Origin: Accumulibacter sp964420975
Lineage (GTDB): Bacteria > Pseudomonadota > Gammaproteobacteria > Burkholderiales > Rhodocyclaceae
Direction of reading: 5' to 3'
DNA length: 64,000 nucleotides
Assembly: GCA_964420975.1 (NCBI GenBank)
Contig: CAYQVH010000013.1
Coordinates: 1 to 64,000 of the forward strand
Part shown: positions 25,571-34,467 of the stretch, one piece after another
Position numbering within the stretch: position 1 is the first letter of the stretch
Layout: each line of letters begins with the position of its first letter
Notes under the pieces: model-generated
Seen by the model: the letters and a program-made list of their open reading frames with translations, nothing else
Databases searched by the model: none
What the model was told of the DNA's origin: nothing
Translations under genes and position numbers: made by a program

Positions 25571-26098
25571 CTACTCACCGCATGCGGCCATCGCGTCCTC
25601 CAGGTCCTCGCGCAGCTTTTCAAGAAACATCAGTCGGCGAACGTCCATCGCCGCCGCTGCCCAGTCGTCGTGATCGTCGATCAGAATCGCGAGTCGCTCA
25701 ACGTGCTGATCGAGGTCGTGTTTCAGTCGCCGGTGCAGGCGTTCGAGTTCGTGGTGGTCGCCCGCCACGCGCGCCTCGGCGACAGCTTCGCGCCACTCCA
25801 TCTGTTCGACGAGGAAATCGACCGGCAGCTGCGTGTTGCACTCGCTGCCAGGATCGTGCCCCGCCAGTTGCAGCAGATAGCGCGCCCGCGCAAGCGGCCG
25901 TTTCAGCACCTGATACGCTTCGTTGATCCGCGTCGCCCATTGCAGGGAGAGGCGACGCTCATGTGCCGGCGAACTCGCGAAGCGATCGGGATGGACCATC
26001 AACTGCAGCTCGCGGTAGCGACTTTCCAGCGTCGGCGCTGCCAGTCGAAACGCACGCGGCAAGCCGAACAACATAAAGTAATCGGCGTTCAAGTCCAT
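25571..26098 (-). CDS. hscB: HscB, J-domain co-chaperone
   Basis: A 175-aa J-protein that delivers IscU to HscA. The J-domain includes YFMLFGLPRAF at the start and the HPD tripeptide in MVHPDRFA near residue 35, then LNEAYxxL-type RINEAYQVLKRPL. The C-terminal three-helix IscU-binding domain is present. Confidence 0.94.
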   Translation of the reverse strand: MDLNADYFMLFGLPRAFRLAAPTLESRYRELQLMVHPDRFASSPAHERRLSLQWATRINEAYQVLKRPLARARYLLQLAGHDPGSECNTQLPVDFLVEQMEWREAVAEARVAGDHHELERLHRRLKHDLDQHVERLAILIDDHDDWAAAAMDVRRLMFLEKLREDLEDAMAACGE

Positions 26099-26172
26099 GC
26101 TCGAGCTTTCGGCGACGACCCCGGCGACAGATAGGCCGCGGCGTTACAACGACAGGTGCTGGCTGGCTTCAA

Positions 26173-26496
26173 TCACACGTTGAAGCTCTCGCCACAGCCA
26201 CATGCGTCCTTGACGTTCGGGTTGTTGAAGCGAAAACCTTCGTTGAGTCCCTCGCGCGCATAGTCGAGTTCCGTCCCGTCAAGATACGGCAGGCTTTTCG
26301 GATCGACGAGCACACGCACGCCGTGCGACTGAAACACCACGTCGTCGGGATTCGCCGCGTCGGCAAACTCGAGTCGGTAAGCCATACCAGAGCAACCGCT
26401 GGTGCGCACCCCGACCCGCAAGCCTATGCCCTTGCCACGCTTGACCATGTAGTTGGCAACATGCTTTGCCGCGCGTTCCGATAGCGTCACTGCCAT
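26173..26496 (-). CDS. iscA: IscA, A-type Fe-S carrier
   Basis: A 107-aa A-type carrier with the three conserved Cys: one in RTSGCSGMAY near residue 35 and two in ACGCGESF at the C-terminus. It accepts clusters from IscU or delivers iron to apo-targets. A 60-bp gap separates it from iscU. Confidence 0.95.
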   Translation of the reverse strand: MAVTLSERAAKHVANYMVKRGKGIGLRVGVRTSGCSGMAYRLEFADAANPDDVVFQSHGVRVLVDPKSLPYLDGTELDYAREGLNEGFRFNNPNVKDACGCGESFNV

Positions 26497-26556
26497 CTGC
26501 GATAACCTCCCGTCAATACCTTGTTACTGTGGCTTCGTCACTTAACACCCGGTCAC

Positions 26557-26952
26557 TCAGCTCGAAGAGTGCTCACCGTGCTTCTTGCGATAATCGGCGA
26601 CTGCCGCCTTGATGGCGTCCTCGGCGAGAATCGAGCAGTGAATCTTCACCGGCGGCAGAGCAAGCTCCTCGGCGATCTGGGTATTCCTGATATCCAATGC
26701 CTGGTCAATCGTCTTGCCCTTGACCCACTCGGTGACCAGCGACGACGAGGCGATCGCCGAACCGCAACCGTAGGTCTTGAACTTGGCATCCTCGATGACT
26801 CCGCCCTTACCCACCTTGATCTGCAGCTTCATCACGTCGCCGCACGCCGGCGCACCGACCATTCCGGTCGCGACGCCCTCCTCTTCCTTGCCGAAGGACC
26901 CGACGTTACGCGGATTCTCGTAGTGATCCAGAACCTTCACGCTGTACGACAT
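26557..26952 (-). CDS. iscU: IscU, Fe-S scaffold
   Basis: A 131-aa scaffold protein. The cluster ligands are seen in GAPACGDVM (Cys), YGCGSAIASSS (Cys) and VKIHCSILAEDAI (Cys). The HscA recognition site is represented by LPPVKIHC. Clusters are built here from IscS sulfur and passed on by HscA/HscB. Confidence 0.97.
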   Translation of the reverse strand: MSYSVKVLDHYENPRNVGSFGKEEEGVATGMVGAPACGDVMKLQIKVGKGGVIEDAKFKTYGCGSAIASSSLVTEWVKGKTIDQALDIRNTQIAEELALPPVKIHCSILAEDAIKAAVADYRKKHGEHSSS

Positions 26953-26973
26953 ATGCTTTCTCCTTGACTCTTA

Positions 26974-28185
26974 CTAGTGCGCGGCCCACTGGACCGTGTT
27001 CAGGTCGATTCCCTCCTGCACCATTTCCCACAGCGGCGAGAGTTCGCGCAGCCTGCCGATCTTGTCGTGGAGCAGCCGGATGGCGTAGTCGACCTCCTCC
27101 TCGGTAGTAAATCGTCCGAGGGTGAAGCGGATCGAGCTATGCGCCAACTCGTCCTCGCGACCGAGCGCACGCAAAACGTACGACGGCTCAAGCGACGCGG
27201 AAGTGCAGGCCGACCCCGAAGAAACCGCCAAATCCTTGACCGCCATCAGCAAGGACTCGCCTTCGACGTAGGCAAAGCTGACGTTGAGGTTGTGCGGCAC
27301 GCGGTGCTCGAGGTCGCCGTTAACATAGACCTCGTCGATGTCGGAAATTCCGTTCAGCAGCCGGTCGCGCAGCATGCGCAGACGCTCGCTTTCGGCGCCC
27401 ATTTCCAGTCGTGCCAGCCGGAACGCTTCGCCCATGCCGACAATCTGGTGCGTCGGCAGCGTACCCGAGCGAAACCCTCGCTCATGGCCGCCGCCGTGCA
27501 TCTGCGCGGTCAGACGAACGCGCGGCTTGCGCCGGACGTAGAGGGCTCCGATACCTTTCGGGCCGTAGGTCTTGTGGGCCGAAAAGCTCATCAGATCGAC
27601 CTTCAAGGTCGCCAGATCGATCGCCACCTTGCCCGTCGCCTGCGCCGCATCGACGTGGAAAAGTATCCCGCGCGCCCGGCAGATCTCACCAATTTCGGCG
27701 ATCGGCTGAATGACGCCGATCTCGTTATTGACGAACATTACCGAAACCAGAATCGTGTCCGGCCTCAGCGCCGCCTTGAGAGCCTCGAGGTCAAGCAGGC
27801 CGTTTTCCTTGACCTCGAGATACGTCACCTGAAAACCTTGCCGCTCCAGCTCGCGACAGGTGTCAAGAACCGCCTTGTGTTCGGTCTTGACGGTAACCAG
27901 GTGTTTTCCCTTGCCGCTGTAGAACTGGGCGACGCCCTTCAGGGCGAGGTTGTTCGACTCGGTTGCACCCGAGGTCCAGACGATCTCCTTGGCCTCGGCG
28001 TTGACCAGGCGAGCCACCTCCTCACGCGCCGCCTCAACCGCGGCTTCGGCCTCCCAGCCGAAGGCGTGCGAACGCGACGCTGGATTGCCGAATTTCTCGC
28101 AGAGATAGGGAATCATTTTCTCCGCGACGCGCGGATCCACCGGCGTGGTGGCCGAGTAGTCGAGATAGATCGGCAGTTTAAGCAT
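26974..28185 (-). CDS. iscS: IscS, cysteine desulfurase
   Basis: A 403-aa class I cysteine desulfurase. The PLP Lys lies in SFSAHKTYGPKGIGALY near residue 206, and the catalytic Cys lies in SSGSACTSASLEPSYVLRAL near residue 328. It gives persulfide sulfur to IscU and to tRNA thiolation. It lies directly before iscU and after an extra NifS-like paralogue. Confidence 0.97.
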   Translation of the reverse strand: MLKLPIYLDYSATTPVDPRVAEKMIPYLCEKFGNPASRSHAFGWEAEAAVEAAREEVARLVNAEAKEIVWTSGATESNNLALKGVAQFYSGKGKHLVTVKTEHKAVLDTCRELERQGFQVTYLEVKENGLLDLEALKAALRPDTILVSVMFVNNEIGVIQPIAEIGEICRARGILFHVDAAQATGKVAIDLATLKVDLMSFSAHKTYGPKGIGALYVRRKPRVRLTAQMHGGGHERGFRSGTLPTHQIVGMGEAFRLARLEMGAESERLRMLRDRLLNGISDIDEVYVNGDLEHRVPHNLNVSFAYVEGESLLMAVKDLAVSSGSACTSASLEPSYVLRALGREDELAHSSIRFTLGRFTTEEEVDYAIRLLHDKIGRLRELSPLWEMVQEGIDLNTVQWAAH

Positions 28186-28238
28186 TACTCTTGCTCCGTA
28201 CGGTCTGTCACTATTTCATCCCATGCGCTTGCCGCGAC

Positions 28239-29396
28239 TCAAGCGGTCATCGCGCTCATTCCGCGCAAGCTGCCGACGGTCTCGCGCAGCGCGCTCAGGA
28301 ACCCGTCAACCTGCTGCGCCGTGTTGCTGCTACCGAAACTGACCCGTACGGCACCGCGCGCCAACTCCGGCCGGATGCCCATCGCCCGCAGGACGTGGGA
28401 AGGCTCCGGGTCAGTACTCGAACACGCCGAGCCACTGGCAACGGCGTATCCGGCGTGGTCGAGGCGTCCGACCAGCGTCTCGCCGTCGACTTCTGGCAAG
28501 GCAAAAAACGTCGTGTTTGGCAAACGCGCCGCCGACGCTCCGAACAGGGTCGCGCCAACCGCGAGCAAACCCAGTTCGAGTCGCGCGCGAAGCGTCAGCA
28601 TGCGCTGAGCAAAGTCGTGCTGACGGCTGACGGCAAGCTGGCAAGCCAGGCCAAAGCCGACAATCGCCGCGACATTCTCGGTCCCCGAGCGCAAACCACG
28701 TTCCTGACCGCCGCCGGCGATCAGCGGTTCGAGGTCGACCCGCTTGTCGAGCACCAGCGCGCCAACGCCCTGCGGCCCACCCATCTTGTGTCCGGACACC
28801 GTCAGCGCCCTGACACCCGCCGTGTTGAGTCGGCGAAAATCCACCTCGATCTTGCCGATCGCCTGTACCGCGTCGGTGTGAAAACAGGTGACGCTGCCAC
28901 GCGCCTCCTCGGCCAAGGCCTCGACATCCTGGACGACGCCGGTTTCATTGTTGGCCAGCATCACGGACACGATCTGCGGCCGACAGCGCAAGGTGGCCGA
29001 AAAATCCGCCGCATCGATCCGGCCCGCGGCGTCGACTGCCAGACGCTTCAGCGCCCAGCCGCGCTTCGCCAGTTGTTCCGCCGGGCGGCCGACGCTGGGG
29101 TGTTCGATCGCGCTTACTGCCAGCAACCCCGGCCGCAGGCACGCCGCAGCCCCTTTCACCAGCAGATTGTTGGCCTCCGAGCCACCACTGGTAAACAGCA
29201 CCTCGCTGAAGTGAGCACCAACCGCCGCCGCCACCTGCCGGCGCGCCTCGTCGATCGCCGCTCGTGCCGCGCGACCATAGGCGTGCCGGCTCGAAGCGTT
29301 GCCGACCGGCCTCGACAGCCAGGGCAGCATCGCCTCGACAACCCGCGGGTCGACCGCGGTCGTCGCGTTATGGTCCAGATAGACAGGCGACCCCAT
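28239..29396 (-). CDS. second NifS/IscS-like cysteine desulfurase
   Basis: A 385-aa class V aminotransferase of the NifS/IscS type. It begins VYLDHNATTAVDPRVVEAML, has SGHKMGGPQGVGAL for the PLP Lys, and VASGSACSSTDPEPSHVL with the active-site Cys, so it is probably active. It sits between iscR and iscS, and its C-terminus lacks the IscU-binding tail of IscS. The arrangement with two desulfurase genes in one isc operon is seen in some betaproteobacteria. A duplicate with another sulfur acceptor is a reasonable guess. Confidence 0.9.
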   Translation of the reverse strand: MGSPVYLDHNATTAVDPRVVEAMLPWLSRPVGNASSRHAYGRAARAAIDEARRQVAAAVGAHFSEVLFTSGGSEANNLLVKGAAACLRPGLLAVSAIEHPSVGRPAEQLAKRGWALKRLAVDAAGRIDAADFSATLRCRPQIVSVMLANNETGVVQDVEALAEEARGSVTCFHTDAVQAIGKIEVDFRRLNTAGVRALTVSGHKMGGPQGVGALVLDKRVDLEPLIAGGGQERGLRSGTENVAAIVGFGLACQLAVSRQHDFAQRMLTLRARLELGLLAVGATLFGASAARLPNTTFFALPEVDGETLVGRLDHAGYAVASGSACSSTDPEPSHVLRAMGIRPELARGAVRVSFGSSNTAQQVDGFLSALRETVGSLRGMSAMTA

Positions 29397-29513
29397 GAGT
29401 GCTCGTTACCTCTCGGAACTTTTCTGATCCAGGCTGCCGCGCGGTCGATCTGCTGGCGTGCTGATGCACGTTTTGCGTCCCAACCCCTTTGGCAGCGGCC
29501 GCTCTAGCCTCGC

Positions 29514-30008
29514 TCAGCCATTCAGCGACATGACTTTGATTCGGACGCGCGAGGCCGACTTGCGACGGGCATCCTGGAGGACGGCGACATCGCCGCCGCG
29601 CCGCTGCAGCTGTTGATCGACCAGCGCGTGCAGCGTTACCGAACTCAGATACTCGAACATCTTGTCGTTGAGCGTCGCCCACAATTCGTGGGTCATGCAG
29701 CGTTCATCGTCATGACAATTCTCGCGACCGCCGCACTGGGTCGCGTCGAGCGGCTCGTCGACGGCAAGAATGATGTCGGTCACGGTAATCAAACCGGTTG
29801 GCCGGGCCAAACAGTAACCACCGCCCGGCCCACGCACGCTGTCCACCAGCCCAAAGCGACGCAGCTTGCCAAAAAGTTGTTCCAGATACGAAAGCGAGAT
29901 CTTCTGCCGCTCACTAATACCCGCCAAGGTCACCGGGCCGTCGCCGCAGCGCAGCGCAAGGTCGATCATCGCCGTAACGGCAAAACGTCCTTTAGTCGTC
30001 AGTCTCAT
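29514..30008 (-). CDS. iscR: IscR, Fe-S-sensing Rrf2 transcription regulator
   Basis: A 164-aa Rrf2-family repressor. The winged HTH is at the N-terminus (RLTTKGRFAVTAMIDLAL, with ERQKISLSYLEQLFGKL as recognition region). The [2Fe-2S] ligands are seen in CGGRENCHDDERCMTH, matching the Cys-X5-Cys-X5-Cys-X2-His pattern of IscR. ATG 30008 is chosen from the family N-terminus; an upstream in-frame ATG lacks support. IscR-like operator sequences lie just upstream. Confidence 0.96.
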   Translation of the reverse strand: MRLTTKGRFAVTAMIDLALRCGDGPVTLAGISERQKISLSYLEQLFGKLRRFGLVDSVRGPGGGYCLARPTGLITVTDIILAVDEPLDATQCGGRENCHDDERCMTHELWATLNDKMFEYLSSVTLHALVDQQLQRRGGDVAVLQDARRKSASRVRIKVMSLNG

Positions 30009-30028
30009 TTCCCATCCCTTCCTCAACA

Positions 30029-30081
30029 ATAGTTGATAGGATTACTAAACTATAGCGACTACCCAGGTATTAGTCAACTAT
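30029..30081 (-). promoter_or_regulatory. isc operon promoter with IscR type 1-like sites
   Basis: On the minus strand TTGACT (30072-30077), a 17-bp spacer and TATAGT (30049-30054) form a sigma70 promoter before iscR. Two 25-bp near-palindromes overlap it. One spans 30029-30053 with outer halves ATAGTT and AACTAT. The other spans 30057-30081 and begins ATAGTTGACTA on the minus strand, like the E. coli type 1 IscR box. This supports feedback control of the operon by IscR carrying its cluster. Confidence 0.65.
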
Positions 30082-30822
30082 TTTACTCAAGTATTGCGGG
30101 TCGAAATGATCGGCGTTCGCCAGATCACCCGCAACCGGAATGCCAGCCTCTTCAAGCTGTTTCAACAGCCGTTCAAGGCGGCGGTCAGTCTCAACCGCGT
30201 GGTCAAGAAGCCCGTGTATGGCCTTGGCCAACGGATCATCCTGATCACCCGCGAGCGCGTAAGCGGAGAAGCCCAATTGCCCGGCCATCTCCTCGCGTTT
30301 CTTCGCCTGCACGTTGTCGACGACACGCGCCGGGTTACCAACGGCGGTCGCGCCCGCCGGAACGTCCTTGATCACGACCGCGTTGGAGCCGACTTTCGCC
30401 CGCGTGCCGACGGTAATCGGACCGAGCACCTTCGCCCCGGCACCCACAACGACTCCGTTCTCCAACGTCGGATGTCGCCGTCCCTTGTTCCACGACGTGC
30501 CACCGAGGGTCACGCCGTGGTACAGGGTGACATCATCGCCGATGATCGCGGTTTCGCCAATCACCACGCCCATGCCGTGATCGATGAACAGTCGACGTCC
30601 GATCTGCGCGCCCGGATGAATCTCGATCCCGGTCAGGAAGCGCGCCAGATGCGAAACGGCACGTCCCAACCAGCGTAGACGATGCGTCCACAGCCAGTGT
30701 GCCTGGCGATGCGCGATCATCGCATGCACGCCTGGGTAGCAGGTCAACACCTCCCAAGCGGTCCGCGCGGCAGGGTCGCGATCGAAAACGGATTGGATGT
30801 CTTCGCGCAGGCGGCTGATCAT
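30070..30822 (-). CDS. cysE: serine O-acetyltransferase
   Basis: A 250-aa CysE, the first step of cysteine synthesis (serine + acetyl-CoA). The left-handed beta-helix hexapeptide repeats are clear (GAQIGRRLFIDHGMGVVIGE, then VTLGGTSWNKG and AGAKVLGPITVG). The catalytic His-Asp pair is in HGMGVV and the N-terminal region. It lies just upstream of iscR on the same strand, so cysteine supply and Fe-S assembly are neighbours. Confidence 0.95.
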   Translation of the reverse strand: MISRLREDIQSVFDRDPAARTAWEVLTCYPGVHAMIAHRQAHWLWTHRLRWLGRAVSHLARFLTGIEIHPGAQIGRRLFIDHGMGVVIGETAIIGDDVTLYHGVTLGGTSWNKGRRHPTLENGVVVGAGAKVLGPITVGTRAKVGSNAVVIKDVPAGATAVGNPARVVDNVQAKKREEMAGQLGFSAYALAGDQDDPLAKAIHGLLDHAVETDRRLERLLKQLEEAGIPVAGDLANADHFDPQYLSKIVD

Positions 30823-30868
30823 TGACTCGGAGATCCTCGAACGGGCGGCGCGATTCTACAATACCCGA

Positions 30869-31690
30869 CTAATTCCATCCATTTTCGGGCGTCGTCCCGT
30901 CGTCGTCCGGATCCGACGCTTCTCCGCCGTCGGTTCGCCGCTCGACGGCGTCGAGCAGACCCCGCAGGATGTTCACCTCGTCGCGCTCCAGTTGGGCACG
31001 TGCGAACAAGCGACGCAGCTTGGGCAACAGCCGCCGTGGGCGCTGCGGGTCGAGAAACCCGGTGGCGCGCATCACCCGCTCAAGGTGGCGGAAAAAATGC
31101 TCGACGTCCCGATAAACGGCGGGTGGCGAGGCAAAAGGAACCGCCGGACTCACAACCGGTGGACTCCCGGTAAAGGCGGCGAGGCGCAGCTCGTAAGTCA
31201 GAATCTGAACCGCTGCCGCCAGGTTGAGCGACGGGTAGTCCGGATTGGCTGGAAGGTAGACGCTGCGCTGACAGCGCTGAACTTCGTCGTTCGACAGGCC
31301 AGCCGCCTCGTTGCCGAAGACCAGGGCGACCGGCCCGTCACCCGCGGCAGCAACCAGCTCCGCCGCTGCCTGGCGCGCCACCAGCGGCGGAGGTCCGAGG
31401 TGACGTTGCCGCGCCGACACCGCGTAGGCGCAGACGGTATCGGCAAGCGCCGCTTCGAGTGAGCTGCAAACCTCTGCCCGCGTCAGGAGGTCGCCGGCAC
31501 CGGCTGCCCGCGCCGTCGCTTCGGCGTCCGGAAAACGTTTGGGATTGACCAGCAGCAGCCGCGACAAGCCCATCGTCTTCATCGCCCGGGCGACTGCTCC
31601 GATATTGCCGGGATGGCTGGGATGCGAGAGTACGACGCCGATGCGGTCGAGACGGGCAACGATTGAAGGCGACCCGGGAACCGGGTTCAT
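30869..31690 (-). CDS. trmJ: TrmJ, tRNA (Cm32/Um32) 2'-O-methyltransferase
   Basis: A 273-aa SPOUT methyltransferase. The signature SHPGNIGAVARAMKTMGL near residue 25 and the knot motif PVALVFGNEAAGLSNDEV near residue 120 are intact, followed by LNLAAAVQILTYE. It methylates ribose 32 of tRNAs with SAM. The start at 31690 was chosen because it matches the family N-terminus and leaves room for a divergent promoter with suhB. In-frame ATGs at 31705 and 31768 are possible. Confidence 0.93.
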   Translation of the reverse strand: MNPVPGSPSIVARLDRIGVVLSHPSHPGNIGAVARAMKTMGLSRLLLVNPKRFPDAEATARAAGAGDLLTRAEVCSSLEAALADTVCAYAVSARQRHLGPPPLVARQAAAELVAAAGDGPVALVFGNEAAGLSNDEVQRCQRSVYLPANPDYPSLNLAAAVQILTYELRLAAFTGSPPVVSPAVPFASPPAVYRDVEHFFRHLERVMRATGFLDPQRPRRLLPKLRRLFARAQLERDEVNILRGLLDAVERRTDGGEASDPDDDGTTPENGWN

Positions 31691-31755
31691 ATTAGAATCG
31701 GGCATTCTCCACACCGCCACGGCGCCAGCGAGCGGCTGCCGGGTTTCCTGAAGCC

Positions 31756-32553
31756 ATGCATCCCGCACTGAATATCATCGTCAAGGCCGCCCGTCGCGCC
31801 AGCCAGATCATCAACCGTGCCTCGCTTGATCTCGGCCACCTCCAGGTCACCCGCAAGCAGCAAAGCGATTTCGTCACCGAAGTCGACAAAGCGGCCGAAG
31901 CCGCGATTATCGAGGTGCTGCACGAAGCCTATCCGGACTACGGGATTCTAGCAGAGGAGTCGGGACAGAGCGGCGGCGGCGACTACCAGTGGATCATCGA
32001 TCCACTCGACGGGACGACCAACTTCATCCACGGCGTGCCGCATTACGCGATCTCAATCGCCCTCGCCTGCCGCGGCCAGATCACCCAGGCCGCGGTCTAC
32101 GACACGGTACGCAACGAGCTTTTTACCGCCAGCCGAGGCGCCGGCGCCTTCCTCAACGAGCGCCGAATCCGGGTCAGCAAGTGCCTTCGTCTGGAAAACG
32201 CCCTGCTCGGCACCGGCTTCCCTTACCGTGTGTATGAGCATATCGACACCTATCTCGCGATCTTCAAGGAGCTGGCGCAAAAATCCTGCGGCATACGGCG
32301 TCCTGGCGCCGCCTCGCTGGACCTCGCCTACGTCGCTTGCGGCCGCTTCGACGGCTTTTGGGAATTCGGTCTTTCACCGTGGGACATCGCCGCCGGCGCC
32401 CTGTTGATCACCGAAGCCGGAGGCCTGATCGGCGACCTCGGGGGCAACGAAACCTACCTGCAGACCGGCAACGTCGTCGCCGGTACGCCGAAGGTCTTCT
32501 TCCAGCTGTTGCAGCTGATCGATGCGCATCGAAACGCTCGCCTGACCGCCTGA
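31756..32553 (+). CDS. suhB: inositol-1-monophosphatase / SuhB
   Basis: A 265-aa inositol monophosphatase family protein. The metal site is seen in EESG (ILAEESGQSG) near residue 68, DPLDGTTNFIHG near residue 85 and WDIAAGALLITEAGG near residue 211. In proteobacteria SuhB also joins rRNA antitermination complexes. It is divergent from trmJ, a conserved proteobacterial arrangement. Confidence 0.95.
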   Translation: MHPALNIIVKAARRASQIINRASLDLGHLQVTRKQQSDFVTEVDKAAEAAIIEVLHEAYPDYGILAEESGQSGGGDYQWIIDPLDGTTNFIHGVPHYAISIALACRGQITQAAVYDTVRNELFTASRGAGAFLNERRIRVSKCLRLENALLGTGFPYRVYEHIDTYLAIFKELAQKSCGIRRPGAASLDLAYVACGRFDGFWEFGLSPWDIAAGALLITEAGGLIGDLGGNETYLQTGNVVAGTPKVFFQLLQLIDAHRNARLTA

Positions 32554-32689
32554 GGGGAGGTGCCGCGCTTCCTCGATACATTGGGCGGCTGTGCCGCGAA
32601 GGGCTAGAAAAGTCAGCGATGCCGGTTATCAACCCGCTTTCCGACCAATCAGCGGCACCTGAACGCCGCCAACGTCTTGCGCGCGCCAG

Positions 32690-32944
32690 TCAGTATTTGA
32701 TGTCGCGTGCCTGCTGACGGCCTTCCTGCTTACTGTCGCGCTTGTCCTGGCGACACTCGGCGTTGTTTTTCTGGTCGGCCTTCTTGCAGTCGACCTTCGT
32801 CTGCCGCGAATCCTGGCGAGTGTCCTGCCGCGTGTCGCGTGCATCGCGCCGTTGCTCGCCTTGTTCCGTTCCAAACACGGAACCTGCCGCCAGCAGAAGA
32901 CCCGTGCCAACCGTGAAGATCCCAACGAAGCTCTTCATTCTCAT
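32690..32944 (-). CDS. small exported, highly charged hypothetical protein
   Basis: An 84-aa protein with a signal peptide (MRMKSFVGIFTVGTGLLLAA, then GSVFG) and a mature region made almost only of Arg, Asp, Gln, Lys and Glu in short DTRQD-type repeats, with two Cys (VDCKK and AECRQ). GGAGGT lies 6 bp before the ATG at 32944. Proteins of this low-complexity type are common in betaproteobacteria. The function is unknown. Confidence 0.72.
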   Translation of the reverse strand: MRMKSFVGIFTVGTGLLLAAGSVFGTEQGEQRRDARDTRQDTRQDSRQTKVDCKKADQKNNAECRQDKRDSKQEGRQQARDIKY

Positions 32945-33341
32945 CGCCTACCTCCGGAGTAAGGTGGAGCGCAACCCCGACCGGTAACGCTCGTTCTTAT
33001 AGCATAGATACCGCGTCACCAAATTTCTTGACTTCCCTCAAAAATATGGAAATCGCAATTTGACTTTCGTCAATGTCCCATTGGTTCAAATCGTAGCCAA
33101 CACGAGAATTGGTGCTGCAGGAACCCGACCAAACCGGAAGACCGACCGGTAGCATCATCGCCGCTCTGTTGATCACCAGGCCGACGCCGGCTTTCCAGGG
33201 GTTATCCCCCTGCCCCAACATCGCAATTGACGAGGGGGTGATGCGGGACCTACACTCGCGGAGCATATACTCTGGCTGGCGGCGTTGGATTTTCTCTTCT
33301 CCGTGGGCAACTTTTTCCAACGACCAGGAAGGACCGAGCCG
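32945..33341 (+). other. AT-richer intergenic region
   Basis: Between the divergent small exported protein and the AI-2E permease gene I see no convincing gene or RNA. The stretch 33000-33110 is clearly AT-richer than its surroundings and probably holds promoters for both genes. No exact operator or terminator stands out. Confidence 0.5.
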
Positions 33342-34466
33342 ATGAACCTGCCAGGCAAACGCGATCCCGAACTCGAGCGCTACCTTTCCGCGCGCTTGCT
33401 CGACGTTCTCATTCGCGCCGGATTGATCCTGGCGCTGGTGGTTCTCTGCTACCGGATCTTCGCGCCTTTCCTGGCGCTGATGGTCTGGGCGCTGATCCTG
33501 GCGATCAACCTCTATCCGTTGCAGCAGAAGCTGGCGGCGAAGATGGGCGGCAAGCAGGGACTGACGGCGACACTGCTGGTGCTCGCCGGGATCGCCCTGA
33601 TCGTCGTGCCGACCACGGTTCTCGTCACCGCGACGGGTGATTCGATCAGCGAACTGATCCAGGGGGCCAGAGACAACACGCTGAACGTCCCCGCGCCGAA
33701 GGCCGGAGTGGCCGAGTGGCCGCTGATCGGCAAGAAGGTCCACGCGATCTGGACGCAGGCGCATGCCGACCTGCCAGCGTTCGTCCAGGGAATGCAGCCG
33801 AAGATCGGCGAACTCGCGAAACAGGGGCTGGGAGTCGTCGCCAATATCGGTGGCGAGCTGCTGATGTTCCTCGGCTCGTTCATCGTCGCCGGCATCTTCA
33901 TGGCCTTCGGCGAGTCGGGCGGTGAAAGCAGCCGGGCGATCTTCGAGCGCATTGCGGGCACGACGCACGGCGCCGAGTTCGCGACGCTGGCGACGGCGAC
34001 GATCCGCGCCGTCGCGCTCGGCGTCATCGGTATCGCCTTCATCCAGGCGATCCTCGTCGGCTTCGCCCTGCTCATCGCCGACATCCCGTTCTTCGGACTG
34101 CTGACGGTGGTGATGCTCGTCCTCGGCATCGCCCAGTTGCCGGCGCTAATCGTGACCCTGCCGGCGATCGGCTACATCTGGTCGAGCGGTGACTACACGA
34201 CGGCGCCGGCGGTGCTCTACACCGTGCTACTCGTTGTCGCCGGACTGGCCGACGGCGTCCTGAAGCCGCTCCTGCTCGGCCGCGGCGTCGATGCGCCGAT
34301 GCCGGTAATTCTCATCGGCGCCCTCGGCGGCATGGCGACGACCGGCATCGTCGGCATGTTTGTCGGCGCCGTGCTGCTCGCTCTGGGTTACCAGATCTTC
34401 ATGGGCTGGGTCGTGGCCAACCCCGACCGGGCGCCAGCGGAAGGCGACTCGCGGCCGGCGGCCTGA
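33342..34466 (+). CDS. AI-2E/PerM-family membrane permease
   Basis: A 374-aa protein of the AI-2E transporter (PerM/TqsA-like) family, with about eight hydrophobic segments, the early pair ALVVLCYRIFAPFLALMVWA and a late GVDAPMPVILIGALGG, a family hallmark. The substrate is not predictable; some members are Na+/H+ antiporters or exporters. ATG 33342 has GGAAGGA upstream. It starts the efflux-type operon, and the outer-membrane factor begins 2 bp after the stop. Confidence 0.88.
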   Translation: MNLPGKRDPELERYLSARLLDVLIRAGLILALVVLCYRIFAPFLALMVWALILAINLYPLQQKLAAKMGGKQGLTATLLVLAGIALIVVPTTVLVTATGDSISELIQGARDNTLNVPAPKAGVAEWPLIGKKVHAIWTQAHADLPAFVQGMQPKIGELAKQGLGVVANIGGELLMFLGSFIVAGIFMAFGESGGESSRAIFERIAGTTHGAEFATLATATIRAVALGVIGIAFIQAILVGFALLIADIPFFGLLTVVMLVLGIAQLPALIVTLPAIGYIWSSGDYTTAPAVLYTVLLVVAGLADGVLKPLLLGRGVDAPMPVILIGALGGMATTGIVGMFVGAVLLALGYQIFMGWVVANPDRAPAEGDSRPAA

Positions 34467-34467
34467 G

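Noticed and set aside
26977..29507. Long plus-strand frames opposite iscS and the second desulfurase
   Set aside because: Antisense shadows; low-complexity Arg/Gln-rich sequence and no family match.
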